Source of the DNA: Saprospiraceae bacterium
GTDB taxonomy: Bacteria > Bacteroidota > Bacteroidia > Chitinophagales > Saprospiraceae
Assembly (NCBI GenBank): GCA_013001595.1
Contig: JABDMH010000056.1
Span: 124,001 to 188,000 of the forward strand
Direction: 5' to 3'
Length of the DNA: 64,000 bases
Shown: positions 25,216-34,566 of the stretch, piece by piece
Layout: every line of letters starts with the position of its first letter
How positions within the stretch are numbered: the stretch's first letter is position 1
Notes under the pieces: model-generated
Databases searched by the model: none
The model's input: the letters and a program-made list of their open reading frames with translations, nothing else
Told to the model about the DNA's origin: nothing
Translations under genes and position numbers: made by a program

Positions 25216-28200
25216 ATGAGTGCAAAAAGAATTACCCTTATCATGATGTGTTGGATTACCATGACACATCAATTGCTTTACAGTCAGTGTATTCCAGATC
25301 AATCAGTCATGACCTACCGGGGCGAGACTGAGGTTGAGATCTGCTTAGGAAGCAATAAGACCAGTATTTATGCCAGGCCAAAATACCAATCTAGTCCGAC
25401 CGTCTATGCGATCACCGATGAACAGGATATGATATTGGATGTAGTGTATGGTAGTAAAATAGATTTTGGAGGGGCTCCTCCGGGTATCTGTCGTGTATAT
25501 GGCATTTCCTGGTGGGGTACATTGCAGACACCTATTGACATTTCAGTTCACGATGCAGTCTTTAGTGATTTTTGCTATGAGGTATCTACGAATTATATAC
25601 AGGTTACCAGAACCTCATTAGGTAGTGGCACTGTGCAGACCGCAGACGGTGCTACAGAAGTCTATACCTGTCCAGGTGATGGTATCGAGGACATTGTTTC
25701 TTTTTCCTATGATGGGACAAGTGAGGCTGGTTTTACCTATGTCATAACAGATGAAAATTACCAGATCCTTGGGCTTCCAGAGGGAGAGTCGCAGGATTTT
25801 GAGGGAGCAGGAGTAGGAGTGTGCCTGGTATGGGGACTAAATTACCAGGGAGATCTTCTTGCTGAAGTAGGTGGACATGCACTAAATGACCAACTGGCTA
25901 CTGGTTGTTTCGGACTCACGGACAATAGTATCACAGTGACCCGAGCAACACCTGCAGCTGGTAAGATCTTAACCATGGCTGGTGAAGAAGAGATTAGCTT
26001 ATGCGTTGGAGATGGCATTTCCGATGAAATCGATTTTGCTGGAGAAGGACAGTCTAATGCTGGATACAGACTCGTCGTGACCGACGATCAAAATAATATT
26101 GTTGGATTACCCCCAGGACTTTTAGTCGATTTTGAAGGCGCCGGACAAGGTGTTTGCCGAGTTTGGGCAGTTTCCTATACTGGATCATTCTTATTGGAAA
26201 TGGGTCAACATCTTCTTGAGGCGAACATCTCCTCAAGTTGTTCAGAATTAACTGAAAACTATGTGGAAGTAAATCGCACCCAAGTGAATGGGGGGACAGT
26301 GAGTACTTCCGATACCTTGACCAGAGTGTATACGTGTACGCAAGATGACATCGACGATATATTCTCGTTTATGGCGGAGGGAGCCATGGGAGAGCATCAT
26401 CGATTCGTGATCACGACACCAGATCTAGAGATTCTTGGAATCGTGGATAGTATCCAAAACTTTGATGGAGCCCCTCCTGGCACCTGTTGGGTATGGGGAC
26501 TGGCTTACTCTGGTGAATTGCTTGCCATGGTTGGAGATAATGCTGGTGAAGTGGCACTTTCAAGTGGATGCTATGATTTATCTGACAACTTTGTGGAGGT
26601 TATACGAGATGTTCCCGATGGCGGCACAGTCTCCTTGCCTTCGGGAGATACCGAGGTTTATACCTGTACCCAAGATGAAAATCCCGATCTTATTCGATTC
26701 CAACATGAAGGTGCTTCCAATTCCAAATACACCTACGTGATTACCACTCCCGACTTGGAAATCTTAGGGATTACGGACGCTGATAGTATGAACTTCAATG
26801 ACGCTCCCCCAGGCACTTGCTGGGTATGGGGACTTGCCTATACTGGATCTTTGACAGCTTCGTTGGGTGAAAATGCTGGTGAAGTCGCTCTTTCTGATGA
26901 TTGCTTCGACCTTTCAGATAGCTTCATCAAGGTAACTAGAGACATACCCGATGGTGGTCAAGTAAGTACGCCGACTGGAGATACAGTTGCCTACACCTGT
27001 CCTCAAGATGGTAAAGCGGATTTCGTAAACTTTGCACATAGTGGTGCATCTAATTCTAAATACACGTACATCATCACAGATCCATCGCTGGAAATATTGG
27101 GCATTACTGAAGAAGAGAAGATGGATTTTGATGCGGCACCAGCTGGCACTTGCTGGGTATGGGGATTGGCTTACACAGGTGACCTCATCGCCAGCGTCGG
27201 TGATAATGCAGGAGAAATTATGTTGTCTGATGATTGCTTCGACCTATCTGACAATTATATCTCCGTTATCAGACAAGAACCCGAGGGTGGTACAGTAGCA
27301 ATGCCATCAGGAAACGCCGAGGTACAGACATGCACACAAGATTCTACGGGAGATGTAGTCATGTTTGAAGCAAGTGGTCAAAGTGACTCCAAATACGCAT
27401 ACATCATTACTGCTCCATCCCTAGAGATTTTGGGCGTTGAGTTTAATGATAGCCATGATTTTAACGATGCACCTCCAGGTACATGCTGGGTATGGGGCTT
27501 GGCATATACAGGCGAAATTACTGCGAAAGTTGGTGAACAGGCTGATGAAGTTCAGCTTACCAGTGGTTGCGCTGATCTAAGTGACAACTATATTACGGTT
27601 ATCCGTACCAGTCCAGATGGAGGACAGGTTTCAATGCCTTCGGGTGACACAGTAGTTCATACCTGCACCCAAGATAGTGTTGCAGATGTGGTTGGATTAA
27701 GCCACCAAAACAATAGTGGTCCAAACTATGTGTACATCATCACATCTCCGGACCTGGAGATCTTAGGAATTGAGACGAATAGCACACATGACTTCAACGA
27801 TGCGCCTCCAGGTACATGCTGGGTATGGGGATTGGCATACACAGGCAATTTGACAGCCGAGGTTGGACAAAATGCAGGGGAGGTTGCTTTATCTGATGCT
27901 TGTTTCGATCTATCAGAAAATTATATTACCGTGATACGGGATATGCCGATGGGTGGAACCATTGCCATGACATCAGGTGAAACTACCCGATATACCTGTA
28001 CGCATGACGGTTCTGCAGATGTGGTCGCCTTTGAGACAATAAATACATCGAATTCAAAATATGCCTACATCATCACTTCTCCCACCCTGGAGATTCTGGG
28101 TATAGAATTTAATGATAGTCATGATTTCAATGATGCACCCCCGGGTACATGCTGGGTGTGGGGCTTAGCTTATACTGGAAACATTATAGCCGAGGTGGGC

Positions 28201-29250
28201 GATCAAGCCGATGCTGTGAGTCTTACTGATGACTGCTACGATCTTTCCGATAATTACATTACGGTGATTAGGGACATCCCGGAAGGGGGTATGATTGCTA
28301 TGCCGTCAGGAGAAACTACACGTTATACTTGCACCCAAGATGGTACTGAAGATTTGGTAGAATTTAGCGTGACGGGGGCTTCGAATAGCAAGTACGCATA
28401 TGTAATCACATCTCCTTCATTGGAAATTCTGGGAATAGAGTTTAATGATAGCCATGATTTTGACGATGCACCTCCAGGTACCTGTTGGGTTTGGGGCTTG
28501 GCTTACACAGGTGAGCTTAAAGCCGAAGTAGGAGATCAAGCTGATGAGGTCGATCTTTCCTCGGATTGTGCAGACCTTTCGGACAACTATATTACTGTAA
28601 TCAGAGATTCAATAGACGGTGGAACAGTGGCTACAAATTTAGGTGATACCGAAGTTTCTACAATTGCTGGTGATGGCAATGCAGACTTGATACAATTTAC
28701 GCATTTGAATGCATCCAATAGCAAATACGCGTATGTTATTACCAATGTTGAAAATGAAATACTGGGTCTGCCAGATGGAGATTCCCAGGATTTTGAAGGT
28801 GCCGGAGCAGGAGTTTGCAGGGTGTGGGGACTTGCTTACACGGGAGCAATCACTGCACAAGTAGGGGATGATGCGGACAGTGTAGCATTGTCAGACGACT
28901 GCTACGATTTATCGGACAACTTTATTACCATTACACGGTCAGAATCGGGGGCAGGGCTAGCTCTGCAGCGAGGACCTCAGGTTGGAAAACCATCATCCGG
29001 CAGTTTAGCGTTGATGCTTCAGAATCCAGTCGTTGGTCGCATAATGGGGCAAATCACAGTTGAGCTTAGAACAGACCTGCAGGTAAGTTTACATAGTTAT
29101 CACGGAGTGGAGATCAGAAGTGAAACCATTCGTAATGCCCTAGGTTTGGTCACACTAGATTGGGATACTGGAGACCTAAGCAAAGGTCTGTACCTGATCA
29201 CCATTTTTGACGGTAAACAGTTAGTCTCAGAGAAATTAGCGATCCATTAA
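25216..29250 (+). CDS. Giant repeat protein with T9SS type A sorting domain
   Basis: About 1,344 residues, secreted. A Sec signal (MSAKRITLIMMCWITMTHQLLYSQC) is followed by eleven tandem repeats of about 111 residues and a C-terminal type IX secretion sorting domain of about 80 residues (LQNPVVGRIMGQITVELR ... GLYLITIFDGKQLVSEKLAIH). A repeat has the frame D(T)EVYTC-QDG-AD-V-F, YVIT-P-LEILGI, DAPPGTCWVWGLAYTG, and C-DLSDNYI-VIRD-P-GG, with three conserved Cys. Units 4-10 are closely alike, while units 2, 3 and 11 use a variant (FEGAG-GVCRVWGL). The GTG at 25195 would add seven charged residues before the signal; ATG 25216 is preferred. Likely a surface or released adhesin-like protein; no enzymatic motif is seen. 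Confidence 0.88.
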   Translation: MSAKRITLIMMCWITMTHQLLYSQCIPDQSVMTYRGETEVEICLGSNKTSIYARPKYQSSPTVYAITDEQDMILDVVYGSKIDFGGAPPGICRVYGISWWGTLQTPIDISVHDAVFSDFCYEVSTNYIQVTRTSLGSGTVQTADGATEVYTCPGDGIEDIVSFSYDGTSEAGFTYVITDENYQILGLPEGESQDFEGAGVGVCLVWGLNYQGDLLAEVGGHALNDQLATGCFGLTDNSITVTRATPAAGKILTMAGEEEISLCVGDGISDEIDFAGEGQSNAGYRLVVTDDQNNIVGLPPGLLVDFEGAGQGVCRVWAVSYTGSFLLEMGQHLLEANISSSCSELTENYVEVNRTQVNGGTVSTSDTLTRVYTCTQDDIDDIFSFMAEGAMGEHHRFVITTPDLEILGIVDSIQNFDGAPPGTCWVWGLAYSGELLAMVGDNAGEVALSSGCYDLSDNFVEVIRDVPDGGTVSLPSGDTEVYTCTQDENPDLIRFQHEGASNSKYTYVITTPDLEILGITDADSMNFNDAPPGTCWVWGLAYTGSLTASLGENAGEVALSDDCFDLSDSFIKVTRDIPDGGQVSTPTGDTVAYTCPQDGKADFVNFAHSGASNSKYTYIITDPSLEILGITEEEKMDFDAAPAGTCWVWGLAYTGDLIASVGDNAGEIMLSDDCFDLSDNYISVIRQEPEGGTVAMPSGNAEVQTCTQDSTGDVVMFEASGQSDSKYAYIITAPSLEILGVEFNDSHDFNDAPPGTCWVWGLAYTGEITAKVGEQADEVQLTSGCADLSDNYITVIRTSPDGGQVSMPSGDTVVHTCTQDSVADVVGLSHQNNSGPNYVYIITSPDLEILGIETNSTHDFNDAPPGTCWVWGLAYTGNLTAEVGQNAGEVALSDACFDLSENYITVIRDMPMGGTIAMTSGETTRYTCTHDGSADVVAFETINTSNSKYAYIITSPTLEILGIEFNDSHDFNDAPPGTCWVWGLAYTGNIIAEVGDQADAVSLTDDCYDLSDNYITVIRDIPEGGMIAMPSGETTRYTCTQDGTEDLVEFSVTGASNSKYAYVITSPSLEILGIEFNDSHDFDDAPPGTCWVWGLAYTGELKAEVGDQADEVDLSSDCADLSDNYITVIRDSIDGGTVATNLGDTEVSTIAGDGNADLIQFTHLNASNSKYAYVITNVENEILGLPDGDSQDFEGAGAGVCRVWGLAYTGAITAQVGDDADSVALSDDCYDLSDNFITITRSESGAGLALQRGPQVGKPSSGSLALMLQNPVVGRIMGQITVELRTDLQVSLHSYHGVEIRSETIRNALGLVTLDWDTGDLSKGLYLITIFDGKQLVSEKLAIH
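25303..28956 (+). repeat. Eleven in-gene tandem repeats, ~332 bp each
   Basis: Coding repeats of the T9SS cargo protein. The average unit is 332 bp. The protein sequence of the central units is much better conserved than the codons, which differ freely (for example the GTCWVWGLAYTG segment is spelled differently in most units), so this is an old or selected array rather than a very recent duplication. Confidence 0.85.
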
Positions 29251-29268
29251 GGTCTAGGATCACTTAAA

Positions 29269-29310
29269 TAAAGGAGCAGTCAACTCTTCAAGGCTGCTCC
29301 TTTATCTTTT
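29269..29310 (+). terminator. Bidirectional intrinsic terminator
   Basis: A perfect 11-bp stem TAAAGGAGCAG (29269-29279) with CTGCTCCTTTA (29294-29304), 14-base loop, then TCTTTT; A-rich on the other side. It lies between the convergent repeat protein and SulP genes. Confidence 0.82.
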
Positions 29311-29323
29311 CTTACCACTGGTA

Positions 29324-31198
29324 TCAAGTTTGGTCTGGACCATATTTGTCCTCAACATTTTCACTAATCCAAGTGAAACATGTTTCAACATGCTCAAAAA
29401 TATATTCTTCAGAAATCAGATCTGGAATAATGTCGCTTACCTCCATCAAGTACCTAGGTTGCTTTTGGAGCCCAACTAAGAGGACCTTCATGTCGTTGTT
29501 GATCAAATCAATAATAATGCTGTCCATGGCATTCACGCCAGATTTATCCAAGTAGGGTACACGCTCCATCCTTATGATCACCGTTGAGGCAGTGCGAGGT
29601 ATTTGATTTGCCAGCTGTTGCATCTCACTTGTGCTACCAAAAAAGACAGGACCATGTAAGTGTTTGATAAACACCTCTTCTCGGAGGTGCTCGGGAAAAA
29701 TCTTCTCATCTGACCAGACCTCTGAGTCCTCCATAGGCTGTACTTTGGATTCTTCGGCAGTCACTTCCGACATTTTTTTCATAAACATCAGACAGGCGAT
29801 GACCATACCGATCCCTACAGCAAATATCAAGTCCCAGAAGACGGTAAGGGTTAAGACTATGATCAGCACTATGGCGTCGGTTCTTGGCATGCTGGTGAGT
29901 GCACGTAAACCTTTATAGTCCATCACTCCAAATCCAACTGTGATGAGAATACCAGCCAAAACAGCCTGAGGTATAGCTTCGGCATAGGGTCCCAGTATCA
30001 ACAGAATAACCAACAAGAGCAAACCCGCAATCATACCTGACAGCTTGGTTTTACCACCTGCCTGGATATTGACGACGGTTCGAATGGTGGCACCTGCACC
30101 AGGAAGTCCACCAAACAGTGCCGCTATACTATTCCCAATTCCCTGTCCAAAAAGTTCTCGATCACTGTCGTGCTTCGTCTTGGTCATATTGTCTGCGACC
30201 ACCGAAGTGAGTAAGGAGTCTATTGCGCCAAGAAGAGCGAGTGAAAGTGCAGAGAAGATGAAAGGGCTTATTTCCCAAATGGAAAAATTGGCAAATATAT
30301 CCAGATGTATGGATGGAAATCCTGTGGGGATTTCACCTATTGCGGAGGCATTTAGACCAGCGAAAACCACCAATAAAGTAACGACAAGTAAGGCCACCAA
30401 GGTGCTCGGTATGGATTCGGTAATATATTTGAAGCCATAGATGATCATGATGGTCAACAAACCTAGTACGAGTTCCAGCCAACTTACTTGTTGAAAGGCA
30501 CGGAGAATATACTTGAGTGAACCAATGACGCCTGCAGCATCTCTTGCCACCAAAGTTTTCGATTCGATTAAAATCTCTTGAGAAGTGATTAGCTCAGCTC
30601 TTCGTACTGTTTCCCTGAAATCCTCTAATACCAACAATCCTTCATCAGCCTCGTCACGTAAGATCTTGTCCAAGAGTACCTCTTCAGCCTGTGGCTTGAA
30701 GCGATTGATTAGTTCCTGATCGTTAGTTGCATCATAACCTACAAGCGGAGGAATTTGGGTAATTAAAATGATTACGCCGATACCCGTCATAAAGCCCGAC
30801 ACCACCGGATAGGGTATGTATTTGATCAACTGCCCCACCTTTAAGAAGCCCAGCAGAATCTGAATAAGGCCAGCTAGGAAGAACACCATGAGAATAAAAG
30901 GAAGGGCCCCTTCCATATCCCCATTGAACTGTTGAACAAGACCAGCGATGATGACCATGCTGACCGCAGTCATTGGGGCCGTTGGTCCACTGATTTGTGT
31001 AGGTGTACCGCCAAAAACTGCTGCAAAAAATGAAATAAAGATGGCACCATAAAGGCCTGCAGGAGCCCCCAGACCTGACTGAACACCAAAAGCCAGTGCC
31101 AAGGGAAGCGCAACGATGCCTGCCGTCAACCCACCAAAGAGATCACCCTTAAAGTGGGCAAACGGAGAGGGTTTGGTCTTAGCGTCCTGGTCAGTCAT
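29324..31198 (-). CDS. SulP family anion transporter with STAS domain
   Basis: A 624-residue inner-membrane anion permease (sulfate, bicarbonate or related anions). The N-terminal SulP signature region is GLTAGIVALPLALAFGVQSGLGAPAGLY, with TQISGPTAPMTAVSM following; multiple membrane helices continue to about residue 455 and a cytoplasmic STAS domain occupies about 510-615 (VPYLDKSGVNAMDSIIIDL). Between helices there is a hydrophilic insert of about 80 residues (about 157-235, from YDATNDQELINRF to KYILRAFQQ). No carbonic anhydrase gene is adjacent, so bicarbonate versus sulfate cannot be decided. Confidence 0.9.
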   Translation of the reverse strand: MTDQDAKTKPSPFAHFKGDLFGGLTAGIVALPLALAFGVQSGLGAPAGLYGAIFISFFAAVFGGTPTQISGPTAPMTAVSMVIIAGLVQQFNGDMEGALPFILMVFFLAGLIQILLGFLKVGQLIKYIPYPVVSGFMTGIGVIILITQIPPLVGYDATNDQELINRFKPQAEEVLLDKILRDEADEGLLVLEDFRETVRRAELITSQEILIESKTLVARDAAGVIGSLKYILRAFQQVSWLELVLGLLTIMIIYGFKYITESIPSTLVALLVVTLLVVFAGLNASAIGEIPTGFPSIHLDIFANFSIWEISPFIFSALSLALLGAIDSLLTSVVADNMTKTKHDSDRELFGQGIGNSIAALFGGLPGAGATIRTVVNIQAGGKTKLSGMIAGLLLLVILLILGPYAEAIPQAVLAGILITVGFGVMDYKGLRALTSMPRTDAIVLIIVLTLTVFWDLIFAVGIGMVIACLMFMKKMSEVTAEESKVQPMEDSEVWSDEKIFPEHLREEVFIKHLHGPVFFGSTSEMQQLANQIPRTASTVIIRMERVPYLDKSGVNAMDSIIIDLINNDMKVLLVGLQKQPRYLMEVSDIIPDLISEEYIFEHVETCFTWISENVEDKYGPDQT

Positions 31199-31443
31199 GC
31201 GTCTATGTTGGAATCTTTAAAGGAATTATCGGTGATGGCGTGATCCAAATCTTACCACACCACCTTATGATCACTAGTCTTTAGCAGTCGCAAGGAGCCT
31301 TTCTACTCGTATGTGGTTTAAAATTGAAGCATGTATATCCCCAATTTGTCTAAAGTATGATTTTTTAGCTACTGTATTATTTAACATATGCGAAATGGAA
31401 ACAATTTTTGGTAACCTTATGCAGTATTCATTGTTATTTTGAA

Positions 31444-32637
31444 ATGTCCTCCAATGAGCGATTCATTGTTGTTGTCCTAGCGTGTTTAAATTTCACCCAT
31501 ATCATGGATGCCATGATTATGATGCCGCTGGGCGACATTTTTATGGATCTGTTTTCTATTAATCCTGCACAATTTTCTTATTTGGTCTCCGCCTATGCCT
31601 TTGCAGCATTTACCTCAAGTCTGATAGCCACATTTTTCATCGATCGGTTTGATCGCAGAAGTGCGCTATTGTTTGCATATGGTGGCTTTGCTGTGGGAAC
31701 ACTATTCTGCGGTATTGCACCGTCGTATTTCTTTTTACTGGTGATTCGATTCATAACCGGCTTATTTGGTGGCATAATGGGTGCATTGGTATTGGCTATC
31801 GTCAGCGACGTATTTATCTATGAGCGCAGAGGACGTGCCATTGGAATCATTATGGCTGGCTTTTCTGCAGCTGCAGCCCTTGGCGTACCATTGGGACTGT
31901 ATCTCGCCGATGTATTTTCATGGAATGCTCCTTTTCTTTTCATTGGAACATTGGGCATGTTATTGCTATCGACCATAGCTTTTAGATTTCCTAAAATTGA
32001 TGGGCATTTACGGGATTTTAAAGTAGTCAGACCAATGCAAGTTCTACGAAACATCATCACCGATGCGAATCAGCTGAATGCCCTAGCTCTAGGTATGGTA
32101 CTCGTACTCGGACATTTCCTAATCATTCCATTTGTTGCTCCATTTATGACACGTAACGTTGGTTTCCTCCAGAGCCAGATTACCTGGGTCTATTTTTTCG
32201 GTGGCATACTGACTGTATTTACAGCCCCTTTAATCGGTCGCATTACCGATCGATTCCGCCCATACCCTACTTTTATTGTGGTAATGGTTTTGTCATTCAT
32301 TCCTGTTATCTGGATCACCCAGATGGGTCCATCATCGTTGGTGATCGGCCTTGTTGCAACGAGTTTATTTTTTGTATTGGGTAGTGGTCGCATGATCGCT
32401 CCACAAACAATGATCACTGCTGCCGTGGGTCCAGATTCCAGAGGTAGTTTTATGAGCATGAAATCAGCATTGCAACAATTGTCAATTGCATTGGCCAGTT
32501 TCCTCAGTGGTGCAATCGTAGTGATTGGAGAGGGAGGAAAGCTTGTGCATTATGATATCGTCGGCTTTTTGTCGGTATTCATATGTATGGGCGCATTACT
32601 CGTGGGGCAACGACTTAAAGTTGCTGATGGAAATTGA
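31444..32637 (+). CDS. MFS transporter
   Basis: Major facilitator superfamily permease, about 397 residues with the 12-helix pattern. N-terminal helix NERFIVVVLACLNFTHIMDAMIMMPLG; the motif-A-like loop is FFIDRFDRRSALL, and the second half repeats it as IGRITDRFRPYPT. It resembles drug or sugar efflux members of the arabinose-efflux (AraJ/DHA1) type. The ATG at 31444 is chosen; the frame runs back to a TTG at 31408 but adds non-hydrophobic residues without support. The substrate is not readable. Next gene starts 80 bp downstream. Confidence 0.85.
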   Translation: MSSNERFIVVVLACLNFTHIMDAMIMMPLGDIFMDLFSINPAQFSYLVSAYAFAAFTSSLIATFFIDRFDRRSALLFAYGGFAVGTLFCGIAPSYFFLLVIRFITGLFGGIMGALVLAIVSDVFIYERRGRAIGIIMAGFSAAAALGVPLGLYLADVFSWNAPFLFIGTLGMLLLSTIAFRFPKIDGHLRDFKVVRPMQVLRNIITDANQLNALALGMVLVLGHFLIIPFVAPFMTRNVGFLQSQITWVYFFGGILTVFTAPLIGRITDRFRPYPTFIVVMVLSFIPVIWITQMGPSSLVIGLVATSLFFVLGSGRMIAPQTMITAAVGPDSRGSFMSMKSALQQLSIALASFLSGAIVVIGEGGKLVHYDIVGFLSVFICMGALLVGQRLKVADGN

Positions 32638-32716
32638 TGGCATCGATTTATTTTGAGTATTTTACCTATGATCTTCAAATGATTGAAATAGCTAACAAGA
32701 AAATGTCAGGATATAT

Positions 32717-33139
32717 ATGTCGATAAAGATGAAAAAGTATCAACGCGAAGATCTCATCGTACAGTGGAAGCCAGATTTGTGCATCCATTCCGAGATATGT
32801 GCTAAGGGTCTTGGTAAGGTGTTTGATCCAAAGAGAAAACCATGGATAGACCTTGAGCGAGCTGAAAAGGATAAAATTAGAAAGCAGGTTTTGGCCTGTC
32901 CTTCAGGCGCCTTATCCCTTGATGACGACCAATCTGATGCCAGTGCTTCAAATCCCAATCCAAGCGTCCAGATCGAGTTAATTCCTGATGGCCCACTAAA
33001 ACTCTCTAGTATGAGAGGTCCTATTGAAATGGGTAATGAAGTGATCTCGGGGAAATCCTGTTTTTTGTGCAGATGTGGGGCCTCCGAGAATAAACCGTAT
33101 TGCGATGGCTCACATAAGAAGATCGGCTTTTCTGCTTAG
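32717..33139 (+). CDS. Two-domain iron-sulfur protein (Fer4_19 + CDGSH)
   Basis: A 140-residue fusion of two iron-sulfur modules. The N-terminal divergent 4Fe-4S mono-cluster domain (Fer4_19-like) has Cys22, Cys28 (DLCIHSEICAKGLGKVF) and a third Cys in VLACPSGAL. The C-terminal CDGSH domain has a complete 2Fe-2S signature CRCGASENKPYCDGSH with three Cys and one His. A linker of polar residues joins them. Family members are thought to carry electrons or sense redox state; the partner is unknown. It lies ahead of DUF2007 and msrA-msrB, so an oxidative-stress link is possible. Confidence 0.87.
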   Translation: MSIKMKKYQREDLIVQWKPDLCIHSEICAKGLGKVFDPKRKPWIDLERAEKDKIRKQVLACPSGALSLDDDQSDASASNPNPSVQIELIPDGPLKLSSMRGPIEMGNEVISGKSCFLCRCGASENKPYCDGSHKKIGFSA

Positions 33140-33176
33140 TGAGATTGCAGACATACACACTCAAATATTCTGAATC

Positions 33177-33413
33177 GTGAGTGATCAAGAAACAAGTTGG
33201 GTAAAAATCTTCACGTCTAGTGATCCCATGAAAGTAGGTATTGTCAAAGGAATCCTACATGACCACGATATTCCTGTTATTGAAATGAATAAGCAAGATA
33301 GTGCCTATATAATTTTTGGTGAAATCGATTTGATGGTACCAAGCGAGAACGCTCCCGCAGCTTCCCTCTTGGTCAATGAACTCAGAGATGGTCATGATCA
33401 AATTGATGATTAG
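33177..33413 (+). CDS. DUF2007 family protein
   Basis: A 78-residue protein beginning at GTG with the family pattern SWVKIFTSSDPMKVGIVKGILHDHDIPVIEMNKQDSAYII and then EIDLMVPSENAPAASLLVNEL. DUF2007 (putative signal-transducing protein) members are small ferredoxin-fold-like proteins of unknown role. No ATG is available in frame near the N-terminus, so the GTG start is needed to keep the first strand. Confidence 0.8.
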   Translation: MSDQETSWVKIFTSSDPMKVGIVKGILHDHDIPVIEMNKQDSAYIIFGEIDLMVPSENAPAASLLVNELRDGHDQIDD

Positions 33414-33528
33414 ACACGCACATGGAGCTGTGGTTTTTGGCTTTCTATCAAGCTTTTCCGAGAAAACTTTCCGTGTTCAATATCGTTTTAAAGGCGTCAT
33501 TTACTCAAACTTTTAATAAATCCAACGC

Positions 33529-34083
33529 ATGCAAGACAGATTTCAATTGGCAACACTGGGAGCAGGATGTTTTTGGTGCGTAGAAGCTGTATTTCAGCAA
33601 CTGAAGGGTGTCGGATCAGTGGTCAGCGGGTATATGGGGGGAAAAAGTAAGGATCCGACCTATCGCGAGGTATGTTCCGGACTTACTGGACACGCCGAAG
33701 TGGCTCAGATACACTTCAATCCAGATGTGATTAGTTATGCTGACTTGCTAAAGGTCTTTTGGAGCACTCATGATCCGACCACTTTAAATCAGCAAGGTCA
33801 TGATCGCGGCACCCAATATCGGTCGGTTATCTTTTACCATGGTGAAGAGCAGAAGATGATAGCTGAAAGATCTAAAAGTGATGTTGCAACACAAGTATGG
33901 ATAGATCCGATCGTCACCGAAATTAAACCGGCTACTCAGTTTTATCCGGCTGAAAATTATCATCAAAACTATTATGAAGAAAATCCGAATCAAGGCTATT
34001 GTCGTACGGTAATCACACCGAAGATGGCTAAGTTCAGAAAGCAATTTGTCGAGCAACTTAAATCAGATAAAACAAATGCCTAA
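33529..34083 (+). CDS. msrA: Peptide methionine-S-sulfoxide reductase MsrA
   Basis: Repairs the S-epimer of methionine sulfoxide in proteins using thioredoxin. 184 residues; catalytic motif LGAGCFWCVEAVF at the N-terminus, the conserved GYMGGKSKDPTYREVCSGLTGHAEV stretch, and YHQNYYEENPNQGYC near the C-terminus with a likely resolving Cys. It overlaps msrB by 8 bp, indicating coupled translation; no signal peptide, so cytosolic. Confidence 0.96.
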   Translation: MQDRFQLATLGAGCFWCVEAVFQQLKGVGSVVSGYMGGKSKDPTYREVCSGLTGHAEVAQIHFNPDVISYADLLKVFWSTHDPTTLNQQGHDRGTQYRSVIFYHGEEQKMIAERSKSDVATQVWIDPIVTEIKPATQFYPAENYHQNYYEENPNQGYCRTVITPKMAKFRKQFVEQLKSDKTNA

Positions 34084-34477
34084 ACAATTATCACAGGAAG
34101 AAATTAGGGTCATCGAACATAAAGGAACGGAAAGACCTTTTACTGGAAAACTCAATGACCACAAAGCAGAAGGTCTTTACATTTGCAAACGTTGCGAAAC
34201 ACCCTTATATACCTCTGCACATAAGTTTAAATCACAGTGTGGCTGGCCAAGCTTCGACGATCAGATAGTTGGGGCTGTCAAACGTGTTCCAGATGCTGAT
34301 GGTCGCCGAGTTGAAATCATTTGTGCCAATTGTGAAGGACACTTGGGACACGTTTTCCAAGGCGAGTATCTGACTCCAAAGAACCTTCGTCATTGTGTAA
34401 ATTCATTATCCATGAACTTCATACCTATTGAGAAGGTGGAAGATCCAGATTCAGATGCCGAAATAGTCGTAGGTTAA
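34076..34477 (+). CDS. msrB: Peptide methionine-R-sulfoxide reductase MsrB
   Basis: Repairs the R-epimer of methionine sulfoxide, complementing MsrA. About 133 residues. Zinc-binding CxxC pairs are CKRC and CANC; the substrate region is CGWPSFDD, and the catalytic Cys is in RHCVNSLSMNF. The ATG at 34076 (MPKQLSQEEIRVI) is preferred over the frame's earlier codon at 34046 because it matches the family N-terminus and gives an 8-bp overlap with msrA. Confidence 0.95.
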   Translation: MPKQLSQEEIRVIEHKGTERPFTGKLNDHKAEGLYICKRCETPLYTSAHKFKSQCGWPSFDDQIVGAVKRVPDADGRRVEIICANCEGHLGHVFQGEYLTPKNLRHCVNSLSMNFIPIEKVEDPDSDAEIVVG

Positions 34478-34566
34478 CGATTAATTAAACCTAGCTATAT
34501 TCACCATATTTGCTCCTAATGAGTTGCAGAATGTCGAGATTCTGCATCATTTATCATCAACCATCC

